Source: Pampinifervens sp037481935 (lineage in GTDB: Bacteria > Aquificota > Aquificia > Aquificales > Aquificaceae). From it: a stretch of 64,000 bases of DNA. Shown one piece after another: positions 57,184-64,000 of the stretch; position 1 is the stretch's first letter, and each line of letters begins with the position of its first letter. A model generated the notes under the pieces. The model searched no databases, was not told where the DNA came from, and was given only the letters and a program-made list of their open reading frames with translations. A program made the position numbers and the translations under genes. The stretch is taken from contig NZ_JBJXCT010000010.1 of the NCBI RefSeq assembly GCF_046159715.1, positions 1 to 64,000 of the forward strand. Direction: 5' to 3'.

Positions 57184-59950
57184 GAGTTTTTCTCTTTGGA
57201 CCTTTCTGGCTCTGGTCAGACTTGCCTTCGGCTCCACTAAAAACTGCCATGCTCAGAAGCTTTTCCCTTTCCTGTTCCTCTTTTTTGAGCTCTTCTTCCA
57301 CTTCTTCCTGTGTTCTGACCTGCATGTGCATTATGTCTGAGAGGGTCCTCTCTCTGAACCTTGAGAGCATATCCTCAAAAAGGTAGAAGGCTTCCTTCTT
57401 GTATTCCACCAGTGGGTCCTTCGAGGCGTAGCCCCTCAGGTATATGCTCTCTCTGAGCCTGTCCATGGTATGCAGGTGCTCCCTCCAGAGATGGTCAAGG
57501 TTGGAGAGCATGACGATTTTTGCAAGCTCTCTGAAGATATCTTCACCCAGCTCTTGCTTTCTTCCGAATATAATCTCAAGAACTCTCTGGGAAAGCTGGT
57601 TTACGAGGTCTTCCCTGTCTCTTGCTGGAGGCACTTCCACCTCTCTTCCGGTGAGCTCTCTCAGGTAGTCTCTGAGGGGCTCCAGTTCCCAGAGCTCTGG
57701 CTCTTCCTCTTTTATGAGTTCTTCCACCTTCTGGGCTACAAGGTCCTGAACAAACTCCTGAAGGTATTCCTCCAGGCCCCTAGATTCAAGAAGGTCTCTC
57801 CTTATGGAATATACCGTAAGCCTCTGGGTGTTCATAACCAGGTCATACTCAAGAAGTCTCTTTCTAATCTGGAAGTTCTGGGCTTCCACTCTCTTCTGGG
57901 CGTTCTGTATTGCTTTTGTTACCATACCGCTCTCTATGGGCTCTCCCTCAGGAATTTTTAGAAGCTCCATAAGCTTTTTAACCCGGTCTCCGCCAAATAT
58001 CCTCATGAGGTCATCTTCAAGGGAAAGCACAAAGCGGGACTCTCCTGGGTCCCCCTGTCTTCCAGCCCTTCCCCTGAGCTGGTTGTCTATACGCCTTGAT
58101 TCGTGCCTTTCCGTGCCTATGACAAGCAAACCTCCCAGCTCCACCACCCTTTTCTTCTCCTCCTCCGTTATCCTGTATGCCTTTTCCAGTGCTTCCTTCC
58201 ACTCTTCCTCTGTTGCCTCCTCTATAGCCTTGCCCTTCGCCCTTAGCATCTCTTTTGCAAGATATTCAGGGTTTCCGCCAAGAAGTATGTCCGTTCCCCT
58301 TCCTGCCATATTGGTGGAGATGGTAACTGCGCCCAGTCTTCCCGCCTGAGCGATTATCTCTGCCTCCCTCTCATGCTGTTTGGCATTTAGCACATTGTGA
58401 GGAATCTTTTCTTTTTGTAAAAGCCTTGAGAGATGTTCAGAATCTTCTATGGAGACGGTTCCTACCAGTATTGGTCTGCCCTTTGCATGCTCTTCCTTGA
58501 TTAAATCCACCACAGCCTGCCATTTTTCTCCCTTTGTCTTGAAAACCATATCGGGATGGTCCTTTCTCCTCATGGGTCTGTGGGTTGGGACAACCACCAC
58601 CTCAAGACCGTATATTTCTTTAAACTCCAGTGCCTCTGTTTCTGCGGTGCCTGTCATACCTGAGAGCTTCCTGTAGAGCTTGAAGTAGTTCTGGAAGGTT
58701 ATGCTGGCAAGTGTCTGGTTTTCTTTCTGTATGGGAACGCCTTCCTTTACCTCTATTGCCTGATGTAGACCATCACTCCAGCGCCTGCCCGGAAGCACCC
58801 TTCCGGTGAACTCATCCACTATAAGAATCTCGCCATCCCTCACTATGTAGTGCACGTCCTTCTTGAAAAGGCTGTGAGCCCTGAGAGCCTGATTTACCGC
58901 ATGAAGAAGGTCTATATGCCTTATGTCGTAGAGGTTTTCTATTCCAAGAAGCTCCTCCACCTTCCTTATGCCCTGCTCTGTAAGCTGCACGGTTCTGTTC
59001 TTTTCATCTACCGTGAAGTCTTCATCCTTTACCAGTTTTCTCACCACCTCATCCGCCCTGTAATAGACGGAAGTGTCCATCTCCGCAGGACCAGATATTA
59101 TAAGGGGCGTCCTTGCCTCATCTATGAGTATGGAGTCCACCTCGTCCACTATGGCAAAGTTGTGACCTCTTACCTGAACTATTTCTTCTGCTGAGAAGGC
59201 CATGTTGTCCCTCAGGTAGTCAAAGCCAAACTCGTTGTTGGTGCCGTAGGTTATGCTGCACTGGTAAGCCTCCCTTCTGGTGCAGGGCACCAGCTTGGTG
59301 TAGAAGGCCTTCTTTGCCTGAACACTTATAAGCTCTGAGGGCAGAGTTTCCTCAAAGTAGCCCTTTGGCCACACCCTCCAGTCTTCTTCCACTGCCCTGT
59401 CTGCAAGCTCTGGGTCTGCCCACTGGACTCTGTAGGAGCTATAATCGGAGTTTATAACACCCACATCAAGGCCGAGAAAGAGATAGATGGGCCCCATCCA
59501 CTGGGCATCCCTTCTGGCCAGGTAGTCGTTGACAGTAACCACGTGCACACCCTCTTCTGTCATGGCATTTGCTGCAACTGCAGAGGTAGCCACAAGGGTC
59601 TTGCCCTCACCGGTTTTCATCTCTGCAATCTTACCCTCATGAAGCACAAGACCACCTATCAGCTGCACATCAAAGAACCTCAGACCCAGAGTCCTCTTTC
59701 CTGCTTCTCTCACAAGGGCAAAGGCAAGCTCTACCTCTTCTGTTATTTTCCCCTCCATTATCTTTTGCTTTATGTCTTCATCCTGCAGAATTCTCTGGCG
59801 AAGTTCATGGGCCATAAGCCTGAGCTCCCTGTTCGAAAGCTCATCCAGCTCTTCTTCTCTGTGTCTTATCCTCTGAACGACCTTCTTTAACCTCTTTACC
59901 TCGCGCTCGCTCTTTGTGCCCAGAAGTTTTTTCACAAGCCATTCTATCAT
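57149..59950 (-). CDS. secA: Preprotein translocase ATPase SecA
   Basis: 933-aa motor of Sec export. MKTGEGKTLVATSAV (Walker A), DYLRDNMAF, VDEVDSILIDEARTPLIISG, GTVSIEDSEHLS, STNMAGRGTDILLGGN, and SRRIDNQLRGRAGRQGDPG are all in place. An additional insert of about 60 residues near 160-220 (YSSYRVQWADPELAD) is long compared with E. coli SecA. The C-terminal zinc-binding tail (CxCxnCH/C) is missing; it ends in a basic helix. TATAAT is 9 bases before its ATG, without a Shine-Dalgarno. Confidence 0.96.
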   Translation of the reverse strand: MIEWLVKKLLGTKSEREVKRLKKVVQRIRHREEELDELSNRELRLMAHELRQRILQDEDIKQKIMEGKITEEVELAFALVREAGKRTLGLRFFDVQLIGGLVLHEGKIAEMKTGEGKTLVATSAVAANAMTEEGVHVVTVNDYLARRDAQWMGPIYLFLGLDVGVINSDYSSYRVQWADPELADRAVEEDWRVWPKGYFEETLPSELISVQAKKAFYTKLVPCTRREAYQCSITYGTNNEFGFDYLRDNMAFSAEEIVQVRGHNFAIVDEVDSILIDEARTPLIISGPAEMDTSVYYRADEVVRKLVKDEDFTVDEKNRTVQLTEQGIRKVEELLGIENLYDIRHIDLLHAVNQALRAHSLFKKDVHYIVRDGEILIVDEFTGRVLPGRRWSDGLHQAIEVKEGVPIQKENQTLASITFQNYFKLYRKLSGMTGTAETEALEFKEIYGLEVVVVPTHRPMRRKDHPDMVFKTKGEKWQAVVDLIKEEHAKGRPILVGTVSIEDSEHLSRLLQKEKIPHNVLNAKQHEREAEIIAQAGRLGAVTISTNMAGRGTDILLGGNPEYLAKEMLRAKGKAIEEATEEEWKEALEKAYRITEEEKKRVVELGGLLVIGTERHESRRIDNQLRGRAGRQGDPGESRFVLSLEDDLMRIFGGDRVKKLMELLKIPEGEPIESGMVTKAIQNAQKRVEAQNFQIRKRLLEYDLVMNTQRLTVYSIRRDLLESRGLEEYLQEFVQDLVAQKVEELIKEEEPELWELEPLRDYLRELTGREVEVPPARDREDLVNQLSQRVLEIIFGRKQELGEDIFRELAKIVMLSNLDHLWREHLHTMDRLRESIYLRGYASKDPLVEYKKEAFYLFEDMLSRFRERTLSDIMHMQVRTQEEVEEELKKEEQEREKLLSMAVFSGAEGKSDQSQKGPKRKTLKERLQARRKR

Positions 59951-59974
59951 AGCATTAAAATTATAACCGCAAGG

Positions 59975-60064
59975 TCATTGGCAGCAGCCTCTGTTTTTCC
60001 TCCACCTTCTCCACCAGAGATATGAGAGAAGGGCAGTAATCAGAAGGACCGTCAGATACTCCAC
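59975..60064 (-). CDS. Mini membrane ORF downstream of feoB
   Basis: 29 aa from GTG 60064, overlapping the end of feoB. One hydrophobic helix (LTVLLITALLSYLWW) then basic residues and a Cys pair GCCQ. This layout resembles small FeoB-associated Cys-rich membrane proteins, although it is shorter than usual. The weak GTG start and small size leave it uncertain. Confidence 0.4.
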   Translation of the reverse strand: MEYLTVLLITALLSYLWWRRWRKNRGCCQ

Positions 60065-62124
60065 AGCATGCCCCCCAGTCTGTATGCGAGGAAGCCAAAA
60101 AACCAGCCAGCTATGAGGCTGTAAAGGAGAAAGAGAAGGGCAAACCCCTTTCCGGCTTCCCTCCACATGACAGCAACTGTGCCGAGGCATGAGGTATAAA
60201 GAAGCAGGAAAACCATGAAAGCAAGGGCGGATGCGGGAGATAGGCTTTTTGCTATTAGAGCCCTCAGACTGTCCGTTCCTTCCTCCTCTACCTCAAAGGC
60301 TTTTGGCACAGGTTTGAACACATTAAGAACTGCATCCCTGAAGGCATTTCCAAGCCCGATAGTCTGCTCTTTCAGAGCCTCCGAGAGGATAAACTCCTTC
60401 TCTTCCTTCTCCGCCTCTGCAGAATATATGGTGCCCATGGAACTGAGCACTATCTCTCTGGCGAGAAAGGCAGGTATCAGGGAGGTGGCAATCCTCCAGT
60501 CCTCAAGGCCCAGTGGTTTGAAGAGGGGTGCTATGGTTTTGCCTGCCTGCGCAGCAAGGCTTTCGGAGGGGTTTTTAACACCTGGGGGAAGGTTGAGGAG
60601 AAGCCATATAAAAACTGACGCCGCAAATATGAGAGTGCCGGCTCTGTAGAGAAAATCCCTCACATAGACCCACACAATCCTGAATAGAAGCCTGAAAGTG
60701 GGAAGTCTGTAAGGCGGCAGCTCCATGACAAAATGGTATAGGCTCCCTTTAAAGAAGGTCTTTCTCAGCAGGAAGGCGGTTATAAGAGCAACCAGAACAC
60801 CAAGAAGGTAGAGGAAAAATATAACAGTGGCCGGGTTCTTGAAAAAGAGCACTGCAAAAAAGGAGAAGACCACAAGCCTTGCTGGACAGCTCATGAAGGG
60901 TATCATGGCTATTACCAGCAGTTTGTCCCTTTTTGTCTCAAGTGCCTTGGTGGCAACTATGGCAGGCACATTACAACCAAAGCCCAGAAGAAGGGGGACA
61001 AGGCTTTTCCCATGAAGCCCCAGCCTGTGCATGAACCTGTCCATAAGAAAGGCAACTCTGGGAAGGTATCCAGAAAACTCCATCAGCGCCAGCAGGAAGT
61101 ATATGACGGCAATGAGGGGAACAAAGGTAAGAACGAAGCCCACTCCACCCACCACCGCTTCAGAAAAGAGTTTCTGAAGCCATTCGCTTACCCCAAGGGC
61201 TGCCATGCCCGCAGAGACCAGAGGGGCAACAAAACCATTTACAAAGCCATCCACCCAGTCCATGAAGGGCGCAGAAAAATCAAAGGAAACCTTAAAGAGA
61301 AGAAACATAAGCAGGAGGAAGATGGGGATACCAAAAACTGGATGCAAGAGCACCTTATCCAGAGAGTCTGTTATGTCCCTTGCGGTAAGGAGCTTTTTTT
61401 CAATCACTTCTCTGTAGAGCCCATGGGCCATTGCATACCTTTCATCCTTTATCAGGTCATGAACTTCTTTTCCCAGGGCCCTTTTTATACTTTCCCTTAG
61501 CTCCTTAAAGTCTTCTCTCTGGAGGAGTTTCCTTATTAGCTCTGCCTTTGTTTCGTCTTCCCTTTCTCTGACTTTCTGGAGGAACTCCTCCAGCTCTTTG
61601 CTGTATCTTATGACTTTTGGTCTCTCCTTTAAGCTGAAAACCTCCACTATGTTGGGAAGCAGAGCTTTTACGCCCTCACCAGTCCTTCCGTTGGTTCTGA
61701 GAACTCTCACCCCGAGCAGTTCAGAGAGCCACCGGTCATTTACCTCTATGCCCAGTTTCTGGGCTTCGTCTGTCATGTTGAGGACGATGATAAGGGGAAT
61801 TTCATGCTCAAGGAGCTCTACCGTCAGGAGCAGGTCTCTTTCCATGTTGGGGGTTTCTATGATATTGAGTATCAGGTCTGGTTTTTCCTGTCTTATGTAA
61901 TTGTATGCCACCCATTCGTCCTCTGAGATGGGCTCAAGGGTGTATATGCCGGGAAGGTCCACAAGGCTTATCTCGTAATCCCAGAACCTTACCTTTCCCT
62001 CTCTTTTTTCAACGGTTACCCCTGGCCAGTTGCCCACCTTGAGGCTTGTGCCTGCAAGATGGTTAAGAATGCTCGTCTTTCCTACGTTGGGATTGCCCGC
62101 AAGGGCCACCCTTATGCTTTTCAT
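60052..62124 (-). CDS. feoB: Ferrous iron transporter FeoB
   Basis: 690 aa: an N-terminal G-protein domain (G1 LAGNPNVGKTS at residues 8-18, G2/G3 GVTVEKREG and VDLPGIYTLEP, G4 VLNMTDE), a helical linker, then about ten membrane helices with two Gate motifs (LLLGFGCNVPAIVATKALET and the later AREIVLSSMGTIYS). It imports Fe2+ over the inner membrane. It overlaps feoA by four bases (ATGA). The downstream order feoA-feoB-mini ORF is usual for Fe2+ uptake. Regulation by iron is likely, but no clear Fur box is seen. Confidence 0.96.
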   Translation of the reverse strand: MKSIRVALAGNPNVGKTSILNHLAGTSLKVGNWPGVTVEKREGKVRFWDYEISLVDLPGIYTLEPISEDEWVAYNYIRQEKPDLILNIIETPNMERDLLLTVELLEHEIPLIIVLNMTDEAQKLGIEVNDRWLSELLGVRVLRTNGRTGEGVKALLPNIVEVFSLKERPKVIRYSKELEEFLQKVREREDETKAELIRKLLQREDFKELRESIKRALGKEVHDLIKDERYAMAHGLYREVIEKKLLTARDITDSLDKVLLHPVFGIPIFLLLMFLLFKVSFDFSAPFMDWVDGFVNGFVAPLVSAGMAALGVSEWLQKLFSEAVVGGVGFVLTFVPLIAVIYFLLALMEFSGYLPRVAFLMDRFMHRLGLHGKSLVPLLLGFGCNVPAIVATKALETKRDKLLVIAMIPFMSCPARLVVFSFFAVLFFKNPATVIFFLYLLGVLVALITAFLLRKTFFKGSLYHFVMELPPYRLPTFRLLFRIVWVYVRDFLYRAGTLIFAASVFIWLLLNLPPGVKNPSESLAAQAGKTIAPLFKPLGLEDWRIATSLIPAFLAREIVLSSMGTIYSAEAEKEEKEFILSEALKEQTIGLGNAFRDAVLNVFKPVPKAFEVEEEGTDSLRALIAKSLSPASALAFMVFLLLYTSCLGTVAVMWREAGKGFALLFLLYSLIAGWFFGFLAYRLGGMLWSI

Positions 62125-62333
62125 TGAACTTCTATACCCTTTGCCAGGTCTCTACTTATGACTATTCTTGAGTTGTCCACCTTTAGAAGAAGGTTTCTTC
62201 CAGTTTTCTGCAGAAGGGATATCCTTCTGCCCTTCCTGAGGCCCATGGCTTTCACCTTTTCCAGGACCTCTTCCTTACCGCTGAGACCAAGTATTACCAC
62301 TTCCTGCCCTGGCTTGACCTCTTCCAGGTTCAT
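62121..62333 (-). CDS. feoA: FeoA-type SH3 protein
   Basis: 70 aa. LEEVKPGQEVVILGLSGKEEVLEKVKAMGLRKGRRISLLQKT and NSRIVISRDLAKGIEV match the FeoA SH3-like fold that regulates FeoB. ATG 62333 has AGGAGGT eight bases upstream; an in-frame ATG at 62378 is upstream of the ribosome site and falls within the promoter region, so it is rejected. First gene of the feo unit. Confidence 0.93.
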   Translation of the reverse strand: MNLEEVKPGQEVVILGLSGKEEVLEKVKAMGLRKGRRISLLQKTGRNLLLKVDNSRIVISRDLAKGIEVQ

Positions 62334-62363
62334 ACCACACCTCCTGAAAAAAATCTGGAAATT

Positions 62364-62392
62364 AATATACAATCCCAAAATTCTTTTGTCAA
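62364..62392 (-). promoter_or_regulatory. Consensus sigma-70 promoter of feoAB
   Basis: On the minus strand TTGACA (62387-62392), a 17-base spacer, and TATATT (62364-62369): the best match to consensus in the window. The predicted start is near 62357, giving a leader of about 24 bases with AGGAGG. Confidence 0.75.
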
Positions 62393-62402
62393 GAAAAAGG
62401 AA

Positions 62403-63164
62403 CTAAAGCCTTGCCTCTTTTATGTTCTTTCTTCTGAATAATCCTCCCTGCACATCAAAGAAGGCCTTCTGGAGCTCCACCAGTTGTTCCACTCCTGCAA
62501 GACCGAGAGTGAGCATCCTGTCAAATTCTTCCCTTGTGAAAGAGTGCTCTTCACCAAGAGCCTGTATCTCTGATATTCTGCCAGAGCCTGTGGCCACAAG
62601 GTTCATGTCTACTTCTGCCTCTGAATCCTCCTCAAAGTTAAGGTCAAGAAGTATCTGGCCCTTTACTATGCCAACACTCACCGCAGCCACAAAGTCCTTT
62701 ATAGGAGTTGAGCTTATGCTTCCCTCCTCGTAGAGCCTTATGACTGCGTCCACCAGGGCCACAAAGGCGCCTGTTATGGAAGCAGTTCTCGTTCCTCCGT
62801 CCGCCTGTATTACATCGCAGTCAATCCAGAAAGTCCTCTCTCCTACCTTTGTGAGGTCAAGGGCGGTTCGCATAGCTCTTCCTATCATCCTCTGTATTTC
62901 GTGCGTTCTGCCTCCGATTCTTCCCTGAACCGATTCGCGTATGTTTCTTGTCTGGGTTGACCTGGGAAGCATGGAGTATTCTGCAGTTATCCAGCCCTGA
63001 CCTTTACCCTTTAAAAAGGGGGGGACGCTATCTTGCAGAGAGACGGTGCATATAACCTTTGTGTTTCCGAACTCCACAAGCACAGAGCCCTCGGGATGCT
63101 TGAGGTAATCCCTTATTATCCTTACAGGTCTTAGCTCCCCGGGCTTTCTTCCGTCAGACCTCAA
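62403..63164 (-). CDS. rph: Ribonuclease PH
   Basis: 253-aa phosphorolytic 3'-5' exoribonuclease that trims tRNA 3' ends. RSDGRKPGELRPVRI, VEFGNTKVICTVSLQDSVPPFLKGKGQGWITAEYSMLPRSTQTR region, RGGRTHEIQRMIGRAMR-like IGGRTHEIQRMIGRAMR, DCDVIQADGGTRTASITGAF and DLNFEEDSEAEVDMNLV are typical. The start is TTG 63164, overlapping the atpD stop (TTGA). Both tRNAs here have different 3' ends (one with encoded CCA). Confidence 0.95.
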   Translation of the reverse strand: MRSDGRKPGELRPVRIIRDYLKHPEGSVLVEFGNTKVICTVSLQDSVPPFLKGKGQGWITAEYSMLPRSTQTRNIRESVQGRIGGRTHEIQRMIGRAMRTALDLTKVGERTFWIDCDVIQADGGTRTASITGAFVALVDAVIRLYEEGSISSTPIKDFVAAVSVGIVKGQILLDLNFEEDSEAEVDMNLVATGSGRISEIQALGEEHSFTREEFDRMLTLGLAGVEQLVELQKAFFDVQGGLFRRKNIKEARL

Positions 63165-64000
63165 ACCTTTGCTCCCAGAGCTCTGGCTTTCTCCACAGCC
63201 TCTTCTATGGTGCCCACCATGTAAAAGGCCATTTCAGGAAGATGGTCGTAGTTGCCCGTGAGAATCTCTTTGAAGCTCCTTATGTTGTCCTCCAGCTTTA
63301 CGTATTTGCCGGGCATGCCGGTGAACTGCTCTGCCACGTGGAAGGGCTGTGCCAGAAACCTCTGAATCCTCCTTGCCCTGTTGACGATTGCCTTGTCCTC
63401 TTCTGAGAGCTCTTCCATACCCAGTATGGCTATTATTTCCTGAAGCTCCTTGTATCTCTGCAGTATTCTCTTGACCTCCGATGCCACTCTGTAGTGCTCT
63501 TCTCCCACGAACTCCGGTGCCAGATACTTGGAGGTGGACTCAAGAGGGTCAACTGCCGGGTATATACCCAGCTCTGCAAGCCTTCTTGCAAGCACTGTGG
63601 TGGCATCAAGGTGAGCAAAGACCGAATAGGGTGCAGGGTCCGTTATGTCGTCTGCGGGCACGTATACTGCCTGTATGGAGGTAAGAGACCCCTTCTTTGT
63701 GGAGGTTATCCTCTCCTGCACCTCACCCACGTCCGTGTTGAGGGTGGGCTGGTATCCCACTGCAGAGGGAAGTCTTCCAAGGAGCGTGGAGACTTCAGAG
63801 CCTGCCTGCACGAACCTGAATATGTTGTCTATAAAGACAAGAACGTCCTGACCCTCCACATCCCTGAAGTATTCAGCCATGGTAATGCCCGTCTGTGCCA
63901 CCCTGAATCGCACGCCGGGAGGCTCGTTCATCTGCCCGTAGACCATGACCGTGTAGGGAAGGACCCCAGATTCCTTCATCTCGTGCCAGAGGTCGTTTCC
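63161..64000 (-). CDS. atpD: ATP synthase F1 subunit beta (partial, N-terminus outside window)
   Basis: C-terminal about 279 residues of the catalytic F1 beta subunit; the frame is open through the window edge (GNDLWHEMKESGVL), so the ATP-binding P-loop lies outside. YGQMNEPPGVRFRVA, FIDNIFRFVQAGSEVSTLLGRLPSAVGYQPTL, RGSLTSIQAVYVPADDITDP-type KGSLTSIQAV, and ATTVLARRLAELGIYPAVDPLESTS are standard. rph follows with a TTGA overlap. atpA is about 31 kb away. Confidence 0.97.
   Translation of the reverse strand, partial: GNDLWHEMKESGVLPYTVMVYGQMNEPPGVRFRVAQTGITMAEYFRDVEGQDVLVFIDNIFRFVQAGSEVSTLLGRLPSAVGYQPTLNTDVGEVQERITSTKKGSLTSIQAVYVPADDITDPAPYSVFAHLDATTVLARRLAELGIYPAVDPLESTSKYLAPEFVGEEHYRVASEVKRILQRYKELQEIIAILGMEELSEEDKAIVNRARRIQRFLAQPFHVAEQFTGMPGKYVKLEDNIRSFKEILTGNYDHLPEMAFYMVGTIEEAVEKARALGAKV

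Overview
This window is 64 kb of dense, mostly co-directional bacterial sequence with no intergenic gap over 300 bases. It comes from a member of the Aquificaceae, most like Hydrogenobacter or Thermocrinis. Pointers to this are a leucyl-tRNA synthetase split into alpha and beta chains, a five-subunit 2-oxoacid:ferredoxin oxidoreductase of the reductive TCA cycle, scattered atp and frd genes, a FlgM of Aquifex type, and a thermophile-style Lys/Glu/Arg-rich proteome. The inferred lifestyle is thermophilic, autotrophic and sulfur/hydrogen-oxidising.

Layout. 0.1-10.7 kb: housekeeping genes (rplS, rnhB, rsmH, an ftsL-like gene, tyrS, an aldehyde dehydrogenase, ispD, a class IV aminotransferase, a di-haem cytochrome c peroxidase, aroD, argG, a Uma2 protein). 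10.8-15.6 kb: three genes that together make up a 2-hydroxyacyl-CoA dehydratase/activase-like system usually found as one very large protein; the second and third overlap in a +1 frame. 15.6-17.9 kb: a frameshifted Kef-type antiporter and a tandem DUF202 membrane protein. 17.9-28 kb: frdA/sdhA, a site-2 protease, miaB, a KaiC-like ATPase paired with a PP2C phosphatase, ahcY, rpmB, aroC, mlaE. 28-38.4 kb: ispA, tRNA-Ser(UGA), smpB, TPR, DUF72, atpA, an archaemetzincin, mltG, ruvX, a SAM hydrolase, flgM, an ABC ATPase, HIT, a thioredoxin-like protein, and the beta chain of split LeuRS.

38.5-44.7 kb is a carbon-assimilation block: an oxidoreductase cluster in the order D-A-B-G-E, an unknown small gene, a COG0523 GTPase, and the bicarbonate transporter SbtA with its PII-like partner SbtB. 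Putting HCO3- uptake beside a CO2-fixing carboxylating enzyme fits autotrophy.

44.8-54.8 kb is the most interesting part: an sHdr (heterodisulfide-reductase-like) sulfur-oxidation locus. It has tusA and two dsrE-type sulfurtransferase genes, then hdrC1-hdrB1-hdrA-hyp-hdrC2-hdrB2, then a cassette of lipoate-binding protein, thioredoxin-like protein, DsrE-like protein, a second lipoate-binding protein, and a radical SAM enzyme that may build the lipoyl cofactor. Both transcription units carry an ATRCACTC element about 20 bp upstream of a CTTATA-type -10. One subunit (49361-50095) and the Trx/DsrE pair have no assigned role.

54.8-64 kb: dcd, tRNA-Leu(UAA), thrC, tsaC, secA, feoAB with a mini membrane ORF, rph and the 3' part of atpD.

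Two window-wide patterns stand out. First, genes inside operons have strong AGGAGG sites or 1-4 base stop/start overlaps, including three TTGA overlaps. Second, about a dozen unit-leading genes have no Shine-Dalgarno but a TAWAAT-like -10 only 6-9 bases before the ATG, which suggests leaderless mRNAs.
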